Positions 1-8,064 of a DNA stretch of 64,000 nt are shown here, one piece after another. Numbering within the stretch: the first letter of the stretch is position 1; every line of letters starts with the position of its first letter. The notes beneath the pieces were generated by a model that worked only from the letters and a program-made list of their open reading frames with translations, was not told the origin of the DNA and made no database searches. The stretch is from Rhodopirellula islandica (lineage in GTDB: Bacteria; Planctomycetota; Planctomycetia; Pirellulales; Pirellulaceae): positions 172,584-236,583 of the forward strand of contig NZ_LECT01000025.1 of the NCBI RefSeq assembly GCF_001027925.1, in the 5' to 3' direction. Both the position numbers and the translations under genes were made by a program.

Positions 1-2
1 TG

Positions 3-317
3 ATCCTGATCGCGGCGTACCCGAAACACCAAGCCGATCGCGCTCAATACAAAGTCGTTCAGATCGCTTTGGATGCGAAAACGTTTTTGCCACAAGCCTT
101 GATCATGTACGCTCCCAACTTCAACCAAAAGACGCAACCGAAGTGGGACCACTACGAGTTCACCAACGTCAAACGCAACTCGATCAAAGCCAGCTTCGGA
201 ATGTTCTTGCAGAACTTCATTGATCAAGAACCACCGTCGGACTGGAAAGTCTTCCGGGACAACTACAACGGGCCACCTCAAATGGCCGAAGGCGAAAACG
301 AAGCTCGCCGTCAGTAG
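3..317 (+). CDS. Planctomycete secreted protein, TIGR03009-like, C-terminal part
   Basis: The reading frame is open from the left edge and stops with TAG at 315-317, so only the last 104 residues are present. The text runs from a VVQIALDAKTFLPQAL stretch through a YEFTNVKRN stretch to a charged tail. This resembles the C-terminus of the planctomycete-specific TIGR03009 family (LolA-like, exported, function unknown), in which a statement about amino-acid position and change typically precedes an asparagine-rich strand. The match is by eye and moderate. The N-terminus, any signal peptide and upstream neighbours lie outside the window. A palindromic repeat follows 35 bases after the stop. Confidence 0.55.
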   Translation: MLIAAYPKHQADRAQYKVVQIALDAKTFLPQALIMYAPNFNQKTQPKWDHYEFTNVKRNSIKASFGMFLQNFIDQEPPSDWKVFRDNYNGPPQMAEGENEARRQ

Positions 318-351
318 AGCCGAGCAAGCTCGTATGCATCGTTCAGTTCAG

Positions 352-419
352 GTAGCGAAACTCGTCAAGAGTTTCGATTTGCTTGACGAAATCCCGAAAG
401 TCTTGACGACTTTCGCTAC
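352..419. repeat. Intergenic palindromic repeat, family B, copy 1
   Basis: A 68-bp element begins GTAGCGAAACTCGTCAAGAG and ends with CGACTTTCGCTAC. Its ends are inverted with respect to each other, and it has internal GTCAAGA and TCTTGAC blocks. A second copy with a few substitutions lies at 14198-14266. It sits just behind the stop codon of the partial gene, as expected for a dispersed REP-like element. Confidence 0.7.
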
Positions 420-446
420 TAAGGAACGCGTGAACAACAAGTGACG

Positions 447-472
447 TAGCGGAAGGGCGCGAGCCCTCCGGT
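447..472. repeat. Intergenic repeat, family A, half copy
   Basis: The sequence TAGCGGAAGGGCGCGAGCCC followed by TCCGGT is identical to the left half of the element at 11479-11538 and, inverted, to the right half of the element at 15771-15827. It contains a small hairpin (AGGGC/GCCCT). Only this half is present here. Confidence 0.75.
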
Positions 473-506
473 GACACACGGCGTTCCTTCGCGACCGCCG
501 TGCTCA

Positions 507-530
507 CCGAATTCTGGCGAATCCGGCTAC
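507..530 (-). repeat. 24-bp dispersed repeat, family E, copy 1
   Basis: Read on the minus strand this is GTAGCCGGATTCGCCAGAAT followed by TCGG. A copy differing at one base lies in plus orientation at 21707-21730. Both are intergenic. The function is unknown. Confidence 0.65.
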
Positions 531-539
531 GAATTGTTG

Positions 540-1517
540 CTAAGCGATCGGCCAATCTTGATTGGCCGCTGACAGCTCATCGTGCCATCGCTGGACCTCG
601 TTGGCTTCTCGGCACGGACGTCCGTTGCCAAACGAATCCACGTAGCGACACGCCGCGTGTTGCCTCCGCGCTTGGTCGTATTGCTTCACCCAAGCCTGCC
701 GCTCCGGCAATCTTCCCGGCTCGATCGGCCACACGCCCGGACGCGGCTTCAGGTGTTCGCTCATCCCAACTCGCCATGGCTTCGGCGACACTCGAGCGCG
801 GAAGCAATTTTGGTTGAAGCACATCCGCACATAAACCGGATCGGCTTTGATCCGATCAAAGAAGTCCAGTGCTTCCGCCCCTCGTGGATCAAACGTGGCG
901 TGGGTGACCAACACCCGAAAACCCATGGGTGTCTCGTAGAGGCGTAACTTCCACTGGGGATGCGATTTCGCAAAGGCGGCGATGCGTTTGCGTGCCATCG
1001 TGTGAGGCGTGCCGCTGATCCGGCGGCGAACCGTTTCGATCAGGCTGCCAAAGATCGCTGCCGACAACATCGACAAGAACAGCACCAAAAAAATGGGGTT
1101 GGTGATGTCCAATTGAAAAGCCACGACGGACAGCGCCACCACGCTGACGACGTACGCGACCACGTAGGTCATGCAGCCGCTCGATTCTGGCACATCCACA
1201 TCGGCGAACAAAACATCGGGCGTGTTCAAACACAAGGCGCCGTAAGCGTTGCGAGTCAGGACGGCGTCACCGCGGCGATCAATGATCTCCTCGCGAATCG
1301 GCAATCCGTCGGCGCCGTTGTAGGCCACCTTGGGCTCGGTGAACGGCAACATCTCGCCGCGTTTGATTTCGGCGATGGCATCCGCAACTCGCTGATTCGC
1401 GTGCTGCTGTGCCTCTTCCACGCTGACATCCGACCAACCGAACCGCTTCACTAACCGCTTGGTTTTTGCCCCCTCAATGCGATCACTCGCTTCCGCCCAA
1501 TGCTCCGGAACAATCAT
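540..1517 (-). CDS. Two-helix membrane protein of unknown function
   Basis: 325 residues. I do not recognise a named family. Two hydrophobic segments lie at about residues 114-136 and 140-161, separated by a short loop, so the protein is a membrane hairpin. The first ~110 residues contain a charged helix and a YNGADGLPIREEIIDRRGD stretch. The C-terminal ~160 residues are probably cytoplasmic. That part has a FRVLVTHATFDPRGAEALDF stretch, then a motif with two cysteines (MCFNQNCFRARVSPKPWR) and a CRYVDSFG motif near the end. It stops 3 bases after the start of the window-internal radical SAM stop, so it probably follows that gene in one minus-strand transcript (radical SAM gene first). Confidence 0.75.
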   Translation of the reverse strand: MIVPEHWAEASDRIEGAKTKRLVKRFGWSDVSVEEAQQHANQRVADAIAEIKRGEMLPFTEPKVAYNGADGLPIREEIIDRRGDAVLTRNAYGALCLNTPDVLFADVDVPESSGCMTYVVAYVVSVVALSVVAFQLDITNPIFLVLFLSMLSAAIFGSLIETVRRRISGTPHTMARKRIAAFAKSHPQWKLRLYETPMGFRVLVTHATFDPRGAEALDFFDRIKADPVYVRMCFNQNCFRARVSPKPWRVGMSEHLKPRPGVWPIEPGRLPERQAWVKQYDQARRQHAACRYVDSFGNGRPCREANEVQRWHDELSAANQDWPIA

Positions 1518-1520
1518 CGA

Positions 1521-2906
1521 TCAGTTGAGCACCGGCAATTGAGAATCGGGCTGTCCCGCCGATGACTTCGGCGGCTGTTGATCCGGATCGCGATACTGGC
1601 TCTCTTGGTAATGTTTGCCGTACGTTCCAAAGTCGTTGAACGCGTACTTCTTTGCCCAACGATAAACGAAGCTTCGTTCAGGAATCTCGTCACCCGGTTG
1701 ATACTGACTGCGTCGCGGTTCGACGTTGCGAAGTTCCTCCATCACCTTGCCGCGAGCCGTCGTGTCACGGGCCCCGTGCTTGTCAGCCAATTCAAGCAAC
1801 AGATCAGGGCGTTCCATGATCACACACCCGCGAGTGTTCTGGGCCGTCAATTCGCGGAAGTCACGCAGGAAGCCCGACTCATTGAACGTTTCTTTCAGCG
1901 GTTTGCTGTCGTGAATCGATTCGGTTGCGAGCTGGATCACGGGACACGGTTCGATGTCGCCCCAAGGTCCCACGTGATGCGTGAACCCAGTGACCGCCGG
2001 ACACAACGCGTTGCCCGCGTCGTCGTGGTAAGCATCGATGACGATGATCGGTTTGGTCGCTCGCGTGTCGACAACGAACTGACGCACACGACGTTGCTCT
2101 TCGCTGGACAGTGCCAGCTGCGGATTGGGTTCGGGACCGACCGGCCGGTAGATGTGGAACCAGGTGTACATCACTCCCATCTCGATCAATCGATCGACCC
2201 ATTTGTCGCGGACCAGATCGTCGATGTTGGATTTACAAACGCTGGTGCAAACACCGACCAACAACTTGTTCCGAACAGCGGCTTCAATGCCGGCGATGGT
2301 TTGATTCAAAACCCCATCGCGGCCCCGCCGAGTGTCGCTGATGATCTCCGATCCTTCGACGCTGATCAGCGGCGTGACGTTGCCACACTTACGAAGACGC
2401 GCCGCGACTTCGTCGGTGATGAAGTGACCATTGGTGAAGACCTGGAAATAGACATCCGGATGAGCTTCAAACAAATCCAGAAGTTCTTTGTGCATGAAGG
2501 GCTCTCCACCCAAGATGCCGAAGAAGCTGTTGCCCATCGCCTTGGCTTGTTCGATCGTTCGATTGGCAGCATCCAATTCAATCTTGTGCTGCTTCGCCCC
2601 GACATCGACCCAGCAGCCCTGGCAACGCAAATTGCAACTGTTGATCACCGACAAATACAAAAACGGCGGGAAGAACTCGCCGCGTTTGAGTCGTTGTTTG
2701 TGCTTGTGAACACTTCTCAACCCTTTCACGCCAAGTGCCCAGACGGCTTTGGCGAGCAACCGTTTGTCGGTTTCTATCGCGAATCGTTTGGCCATTCGGA
2801 GGTACATCGGTATCTCAATCAATTGGGGCGTTGAATCTTCGGTGCCTTTCAGGCGACCAAATTCGTTGTCAAAAGTCCAGGCGTTTTGCGCGAGTCCCAC
2901 TCGCAA
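1521..2906 (-). CDS. Radical SAM protein
   Basis: 461 residues from the longest start. The CNLRCQGCW motif (Cys91, Cys95, Cys98) is the CxxxCxxC site that binds the 4Fe-4S cluster and S-adenosylmethionine. It is followed by GILGGEPF (SAM-binding GGE-like motif) and a TIM-barrel-like sequence. A later HHVGPWGDIEPCPVI segment resembles the start of a C-terminal extension with an extra cysteine. The substrate cannot be read from the sequence. The start is uncertain: an internal ATG at 2807 (MYLRMAKRF) is a plausible alternative that would give 428 residues, and neither start has a clear ribosome binding site. The downstream gene at 540-1517 begins only 3 bases after this stop, so the two are probably co-transcribed. 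Confidence 0.85.
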   Translation of the reverse strand: MRVGLAQNAWTFDNEFGRLKGTEDSTPQLIEIPMYLRMAKRFAIETDKRLLAKAVWALGVKGLRSVHKHKQRLKRGEFFPPFLYLSVINSCNLRCQGCWVDVGAKQHKIELDAANRTIEQAKAMGNSFFGILGGEPFMHKELLDLFEAHPDVYFQVFTNGHFITDEVAARLRKCGNVTPLISVEGSEIISDTRRGRDGVLNQTIAGIEAAVRNKLLVGVCTSVCKSNIDDLVRDKWVDRLIEMGVMYTWFHIYRPVGPEPNPQLALSSEEQRRVRQFVVDTRATKPIIVIDAYHDDAGNALCPAVTGFTHHVGPWGDIEPCPVIQLATESIHDSKPLKETFNESGFLRDFRELTAQNTRGCVIMERPDLLLELADKHGARDTTARGKVMEELRNVEPRRSQYQPGDEIPERSFVYRWAKKYAFNDFGTYGKHYQESQYRDPDQQPPKSSAGQPDSQLPVLN

Positions 2907-3070
2907 CTCGGCGATTTCAGCTAGCAGACCGTTGATTGAATCAGCCGGAACGCGATCGCGTCCGGTTCGTCGTTGGTGTCCGTGGGCGATCGCCCATCGG
3001 CTGATCGCTTAATTTTCGAAACGTATTCAATCAACAGCCTGCTAAGCAGGTACGCAGGTGTCATCGGGTA

Positions 3071-3136
3071 TGTGAGCCGTTTGGCGTTAGCCACGGTTCC
3101 CACGCGAAACCGGGGCTAACGCCCAAACGGCTCACA
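3071..3136. repeat. Large imperfect palindrome, family D
   Basis: The left arm TGTGAGCCGTTTGGCGTTAG and the right arm ending AAACGGCTCACA pair over about 22 bp with one inserted base. It lies in the 400-base gap between divergently read genes. A related GTGAGCCGGTTGGGC fragment occurs near 63592. It is probably a dispersed element or a structured RNA end rather than a gene. Confidence 0.65.
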
Positions 3137-3335
3137 AGGTGAAACCCAATTATTCCTGCGCACCTGCTAGGTGTGTCGGTGCCGTCTCATCTTAATGGCG
3201 AAGCAATCCTGGCTCACGCCGCCGACGCGAAACCAGTCCTCCAGTGGGTCCCGAGTGGGAAAATGAGCCCTTTTTGCGGCGTCCATTGCCGGTGTAGGAA
3301 TTCACCTTGACTCGATTTTGGTCGACTCATTCGAG

Positions 3336-3341
3336 TATACT
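3336..3341 (+). promoter_or_regulatory. Possible -10 element for the first Gfo/Idh/MocA gene
   Basis: TATACT is a good match to a sigma-70 -10 box. A TTGACT lies at 3307-3312, but the 23-base spacer is too long for a standard pair. The element falls inside the 5' extension of the frame that starts at 3318, which is one reason to prefer the later TTG start at 3462. Confidence 0.3.
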
Positions 3342-3461
3342 GCACGAATCGATTTCACGAAGAAGCGGCGTCTGCCGAGGCAACGATCCGCCTCATCGAC
3401 CGCCAGCGGCGACCATCTCGCCTTTCTTGCCAGCCCCCTTTCCTCCTTTGAGGCTCCCCCC

Positions 3462-4832
3462 TTGAACCAGCATCGACCCAAACCTGAAACCGCTCCCACC
3501 AATCGTCGAACGGTTTTGAAAGCGGCCGCCGGCGCCGTGGCCATGACGCCCTACTTCGCCTGGTCACCTCGGTCGTTGGCCGACGAAATCGCCGACGACA
3601 AGATCAACATCGGCCTCATCGGTGCCGGCGGCATGGGGCGTGGCAACCTGAACTCCGCCAAACAATGGCTGAACTTGGTCGCCATCGCGGACGCTGATTC
3701 CAGCCGCGCTCAACAAGCCAACGACCAATTCAGTGGTGGCAAAGCCGCCATGCACTCGGATTACCGAAAGGTGCTGGAACGGGATGACATCAAAGTCGTT
3801 CACATCGCGACCCCAGATCACTGGCACACCAAACCCTTGATCGAAGCCCTCTACGCCGGCAAAGACGTCTACTGCGAAAAACCGCTGACGTTGACGATCG
3901 ACGAAGGCAAATTGATTCGCAAGGTGCAGAAAGAGACGGGGCGAATCGTTCAAGTCGGCACGCAACAGCGCAGCACGTTCGATAAGTTCACAAAAGCCAT
4001 GGCGATCGTGAACGAAGGACGCCTCGGCAAAATTCATCGCGTGCAAGCCGCCATCGGTGGAGCTCCCACCAGCGGAGCGTTGCCAGTCGCGGCGCCACCC
4101 GAAGCGTTGGATTGGGATCTCTGGCTTGGCCCAGCACCCAAGGTCGACTACCGTCGCTCAGAAAACGGCAAGCAATCCAACGGGCATTACGAATTCCGTT
4201 GGTGGTACGAATACTCCGGCGGCAAACTGACCGACTGGGGCGCTCACCACGTCGACATCTGCAACTGGGCACTGAAGCTCAACGGCCAAACCGAAGGCCC
4301 CGTGTCGATCGGTGGAACCTCCGAGCACCCCGTCGAATACAAAGACGGCAAGCCGGCTCAAATCGATCGCTACAACACCGCGACTGCGTTTCAATTCAAG
4401 GTCGCCTACCCTGGCGGCACCGAAATGATCATTCGCAATGACACTCGCAACGGCGTGTTGATCGAAGGCGAAAAGGGTCGCATCTTTGTCAGTCGTGGCA
4501 ACTTGTCCGGCAAACCGGTCGAAGACTTGGCCGACAACCCGCTGCCCGAAGACGCCATCTCCAAGGTCTACAAAGGCCTCCCGATCGAGCACAACGAACG
4601 TCGTGCCCATTGGTTCAACTTCTTGCACTGCCATCGCGAAGGACTGGAGCCCATCTCCGACGTGCACACGCACATGGAAATGCTCAACGTTTGTCACTTG
4701 GCTGGCATCTCGGCTCGCTTGGACCGCGAACTGAAATGGGACAACGCGACCGAGCAAATCGTGGGCGACGAGCAAGCCAACTCAATGTTGGCTCGTCCGT
4801 ATCGCGAAGGTTACGAAATCGAAATGGGCTAA
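3462..4832 (+). CDS. Gfo/Idh/MocA family oxidoreductase with twin-arginine-type leader
   Basis: About 456 residues from a TTG at 3462 (reads as MNQHRPKPET). The frame stays open back to 3318, but that extension has no family character. An RRTVLKAAAG motif with a following hydrophobic run is a twin-arginine-like export signal, common in planctomycete members of this family. The mature part opens with the Rossmann motif GLIGAGGMGRGN and has the CEKPL motif (EKP lysine) typical of NAD(P)-dependent sugar or inositol dehydrogenases and related oxidoreductases. A later WWYEYSGGKLTDWGAHHVDI stretch is characteristic of the exported planctomycete subgroup. The substrate is unknown. The gene ends overlapping the convergent gene by 4 bases, and a strong terminator lies 150 bases beyond. 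Confidence 0.9.
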   Translation: MNQHRPKPETAPTNRRTVLKAAAGAVAMTPYFAWSPRSLADEIADDKINIGLIGAGGMGRGNLNSAKQWLNLVAIADADSSRAQQANDQFSGGKAAMHSDYRKVLERDDIKVVHIATPDHWHTKPLIEALYAGKDVYCEKPLTLTIDEGKLIRKVQKETGRIVQVGTQQRSTFDKFTKAMAIVNEGRLGKIHRVQAAIGGAPTSGALPVAAPPEALDWDLWLGPAPKVDYRRSENGKQSNGHYEFRWWYEYSGGKLTDWGAHHVDICNWALKLNGQTEGPVSIGGTSEHPVEYKDGKPAQIDRYNTATAFQFKVAYPGGTEMIIRNDTRNGVLIEGEKGRIFVSRGNLSGKPVEDLADNPLPEDAISKVYKGLPIEHNERRAHWFNFLHCHREGLEPISDVHTHMEMLNVCHLAGISARLDRELKWDNATEQIVGDEQANSMLARPYREGYEIEMG

Positions 4833-6358
4833 GGATTGGCTGCCGCGGATTCCAAGTGGTCGCAGAGCAATCCGACGTTCTTCACGAACGTCGCTGATTG
4901 AATGACACCCTCTTTCGGCGTCACCTTGCGACCTTCGGGATCTCGCACGAACCCCGGTTCCCGCCAACCACCATCCGCATGCTGAGCCGCCAAGATTCCC
5001 GCGATTCGATTCGCGGGAATCGAGGCGGCTTTTTTCGTTTTGCCCTCACGGATTCTTTGGCAGCGACGCTCCAACGAATCCAAGCAAGAAGCCCCAACAA
5101 ACGCGTAGTGATCCGGCATCTCGGAATCATCGTTGGTCAGCTCGTAGTCCGAATTGAAATACAACGGCAGGTTGGTCTTCAACTCGGAATACCGTGGCAA
5201 TTTGCCATCGGGTCGCAAACAGGTTTTCAAGTACGCGATGGCAGGTTCGATCGGTTTCAAGAACCTGGCGTCCTGGGTGGCTTCATACAAATCCATCAAG
5301 ACTTCGATCGCAGTCTGTGATTCAGCCCCGGCAATCGCTGGCGGTTCAAACTTGCGGTCCCAAACCGGGTGCATCTGTCGGTCATATTGCTGAGCCCACG
5401 CGGGTTGCGGTTCAGGCATCTGCGCACGCAGCAAGAACTCGCCGCCCCGGATCGCGTTGTCTCGAAAGTGATCGTCACCGGTGACTCGCCAGGCCAACAA
5501 CATCGTGCGAATCATGTTCTGCGTGATGTTGTCGTTGAGCATGTAACATCCCTCGTAATCTTTGGTCCACGTTCGCGACCACTCATCGGGATAACTCGCC
5601 TGCAAGATCGGGTAGTGCGAAACGCTTGGCGACTGGCTTGGCAGACGGTCGTAGTGATGGCTCCAGGCACCGATCGGATACTGCGACAAACGAGTGGAAT
5701 CCAAGGCAGCATTGATCGCCCGAGCCAACGTCGGCGAGGCGGGCTGGTTGGATTCCCGCATGATTTCCTGAAGATGCAACAGGAAAGACAGGGCTGCTGA
5801 GGTCGTGTCGTCATCGAGCACGGTTCGGTTGTGCTTCCATTTTCGGGCTCGCCAGATCTCCCACCCACCTGGTTCTGGCGTGTGAGCCATCTTTTCGGCA
5901 TCGGCCCGGACACCGGTTCGATAAGGAATCTGGGCGCGTTGCTCGGCACTGTAATCGATGGAGTACCCCCATCCGCCCGAAGCCAGTTGACCGTCGAACA
6001 GTGCATTGGCGACCTCGAAGGCAGCGAGCAGATGCACCGAGTCTCCGGTTTGAACAAACGACCGCAGGAAGGCATCTCCAACCGCCGGTGTGCCAGGTGG
6101 TTGGACCCAGACACGGTCTTGGTCGCAGGGACCTTCCCCGTGACTCAGTTTTCCATCCACGCTGCTGACCCACGCGTACCCACCATGATCGGCAACGGTG
6201 GTCGACATGTACTTGGTCGCTCGGGCGAGTGAGGCTGCCACCCTTTCATGCGAAGGAGTTTCCTCGGCCACACAGCTCCGCGTCCCAAGATTTCCCAAGC
6301 CCAACCAGCCCAGGGCAACCACGACACAAACCAACGATTGACGACAGACGCATCGCAT
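4829..6358 (-). CDS. Secreted pectate lyase-like protein (PL10 type)
   Basis: About 509 residues from the ATG at 6358, preceded by AAGGA at good spacing. The longer frame back to 6472 is unlikely to be used. The N-terminus MRCVCRQSLVCVVVALGW and the following hydrophobic stretch form a signal peptide ending near SCVAEE. The body is rich in GGW and aromatic-repeat segments of an alpha/alpha barrel. GGWGYSIDY is followed by a VLDDDTTSAALSF motif that resembles the conserved acidic motif of polysaccharide lyase family 10, and the protein ends with a GGWREPGF repeat. Cleavage of polygalacturonate by beta-elimination is inferred from family resemblance only; other alpha/alpha-barrel sugar enzymes remain possible. 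A plus-strand terminator is embedded in its coding sequence. Confidence 0.7.
   Translation of the reverse strand: MRCVCRQSLVCVVVALGWLGLGNLGTRSCVAEETPSHERVAASLARATKYMSTTVADHGGYAWVSSVDGKLSHGEGPCDQDRVWVQPPGTPAVGDAFLRSFVQTGDSVHLLAAFEVANALFDGQLASGGWGYSIDYSAEQRAQIPYRTGVRADAEKMAHTPEPGGWEIWRARKWKHNRTVLDDDTTSAALSFLLHLQEIMRESNQPASPTLARAINAALDSTRLSQYPIGAWSHHYDRLPSQSPSVSHYPILQASYPDEWSRTWTKDYEGCYMLNDNITQNMIRTMLLAWRVTGDDHFRDNAIRGGEFLLRAQMPEPQPAWAQQYDRQMHPVWDRKFEPPAIAGAESQTAIEVLMDLYEATQDARFLKPIEPAIAYLKTCLRPDGKLPRYSELKTNLPLYFNSDYELTNDDSEMPDHYAFVGASCLDSLERRCQRIREGKTKKAASIPANRIAGILAAQHADGGWREPGFVRDPEGRKVTPKEGVIQSATFVKNVGLLCDHLESAAANP
4985..5035 (+). terminator. Intrinsic terminator for the Gfo/Idh/MocA gene, inside the convergent gene
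   Basis: The arms AGCCGCC (4985-4991) and ATTCCCGCGA (4995-5004) pair with TCGCGGGAAT (5011-5020) and GGCGGCT (5024-5030). A run of six T (5030-5035) follows. The hairpin reads on the plus strand, 150 bases after the stop at 4832, and lies wholly within the minus-strand lyase gene. Confidence 0.75.
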
Positions 6359-6550
6359 GGGGGAGTCCTTGAACGAGAGCTCAGGCAGGTGGGGTGAGAG
6401 AGTGCCCATTCTACCGGAGGCTGCCTGGCCCCGCTTTGTCAGCCAAACGTCCGTTTTGCGAGGCAAATGCAAGCCACCGGAGCCCGTGTTCTGGGCGGAA
6501 CTGCACCGCCCGCTATATCCGCCGTTGGTTCAGACGTTTATCCTACGACC

Positions 6551-8059
6551 ATGAGCGAATTCCTCCTCTATTACCGACGCCCTGACCCGACGACGTGGGT
6601 GTACTTGTCGTCGTTTTTGACGATTGGACTGTTCTTCGTCTTCCGTCGGTTCTGGAGCATCCGCAACCTCGACATCGTGCTGTTGATCTTGCTGGCTCCT
6701 GGATTGTTGATGGTCAACGAAGGCTACCGCCGGCAAACACGCCTGGCTCGATTGGCTTCGGCAGAAATCAGTGCCGCCGCCAGCTCCATTCCGGTGGAAG
6801 CGGAAGGCGAGGACGCTGCGCCCACCGAATTGTCACCGGACAACGAAGCCGTCCCCCAAGCACCGGCCGAACCCGAATCGCCGCCGGCACTGCGTGAACT
6901 GACCTCGGAAGAATTGACAACGCTGCAGGGATCCGATGCCTACCAGCGGGCTGCGCAATTGCAGCGGACCGGTTTCATCACGTTGTTTTGCATCCAGTTC
7001 CTGGTGCTGGTGCGAATGTTGCTGGATCCGTTGATGGTGCGACGACCGCTCCTGGATCCCAATCTCACGACCGGCGGATTGAACTTTCTGGGAATCTCGC
7101 TGTTCATCTTCATGATGGCCAATGTCGTTGCCAGCACCCCCGAGATCCAACAGGAACAAGGTCCCAAATTGGGGCCCGGGTACGCGCTGATCAATATGTT
7201 GCCAGCCATTCCCACGCGGCCGATCAGCGAAGCGATCGCCGGTGCGGAGCCTCCCACGATGGCCGAGTTGACCGCCGCCGAACAACGCCGAACCATGGTC
7301 GCCAAGATCATTGCCATCTTGGCCCAGTCCGCTGTTTTGATCGGAATCTTATTGATCGGAAACCGACACTTCGGGAACCTCCGCGCCGGTGCCGGGTGTG
7401 CGACGCTGTATCTGCTGATGCCCTACACCGCTCAGATGACCGGCCGAGTCGATCACGTGGTCCCCGCAGCCCTGATTCTCTGGGCTGTGCTGATGTATCG
7501 CAAACCTCTGATCGCGGGACTGTTCATTGGTGCCGCGGCAGGGTTGTTGTACTACCCGCTGTTCCTGTTGCCACTGTGGTGCAGTTTCTATTGGCAACGT
7601 GGTGTCGGGCGATTCGCGGGCGCCGTGTTGGTCGCGTTGACGGTGCTGATGGCGTTGCTTGCATTCGCCGGTGGAGAACCCTTCCTGACACATGTCCAGC
7701 GGATGTTTGGGGTGCTCAATCCCAACAAAGGCCCCAATGAACTGACCGGGATTTGGGAACTCGGTTGGAACCCGATTTGGCGTTTGCCAGTGATCGTCGG
7801 CTACGTGATCTTGAGCTTCTTTTTCGCGGTTTGGCCCGGACAAAAGAACCTCGGCATTTTGATCAGTTGCTCCGCCGCCCTGATGGTCGCGGCTCAGTTC
7901 TGGCACGGCTACGGCGGTGGACTTTACATGGCTTGGTTCTTGCCGCTGCTGTTGCTGACCATTTTTCGACCCAACCTTCAAGACCGCGTGGCGACGAAAG
8001 TCATTGATGGACGTTCCCGTCCTTCACGCCGGTCCTCCACCGCTTTGGATGCAGCCTGA
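6551..8059 (+). CDS. Polytopic membrane protein of unknown function
   Basis: About 502 residues from the ATG at 6551 (MSEFLLYYRR). The frame is open upstream to 6467, but the extra residues look non-coding. There are roughly ten hydrophobic segments. The first two (residues 18-55) are followed by an acidic, proline-rich loop of about 80 residues containing EAEGEDAAPTELS. The C-terminal half holds a run of helices with a RAGAGCATLYLLMPYTAQMT stretch and a HVVPAALILWAVLMYRKPL stretch. The layout resembles GT-C-type membrane glycosyltransferases or related permease-like proteins, but no catalytic motif was identified. It ends 5 bases before the MutS-like gene and is probably co-transcribed with it. 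Confidence 0.75.
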   Translation: MSEFLLYYRRPDPTTWVYLSSFLTIGLFFVFRRFWSIRNLDIVLLILLAPGLLMVNEGYRRQTRLARLASAEISAAASSIPVEAEGEDAAPTELSPDNEAVPQAPAEPESPPALRELTSEELTTLQGSDAYQRAAQLQRTGFITLFCIQFLVLVRMLLDPLMVRRPLLDPNLTTGGLNFLGISLFIFMMANVVASTPEIQQEQGPKLGPGYALINMLPAIPTRPISEAIAGAEPPTMAELTAAEQRRTMVAKIIAILAQSAVLIGILLIGNRHFGNLRAGAGCATLYLLMPYTAQMTGRVDHVVPAALILWAVLMYRKPLIAGLFIGAAAGLLYYPLFLLPLWCSFYWQRGVGRFAGAVLVALTVLMALLAFAGGEPFLTHVQRMFGVLNPNKGPNELTGIWELGWNPIWRLPVIVGYVILSFFFAVWPGQKNLGILISCSAALMVAAQFWHGYGGGLYMAWFLPLLLLTIFRPNLQDRVATKVIDGRSRPSRRSSTALDAA

Positions 8060-8064
8060 TACGG

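Noticed and set aside
1578..2834. Long open frame on the plus strand opposite the radical SAM gene
   Set aside because: Mirror of the coding strand; the minus strand carries the CxxxCxxC motif and family blocks. Similar long mirrors opposite manA, the MutS-like gene and the CobW-type gene were dropped for the same reason.
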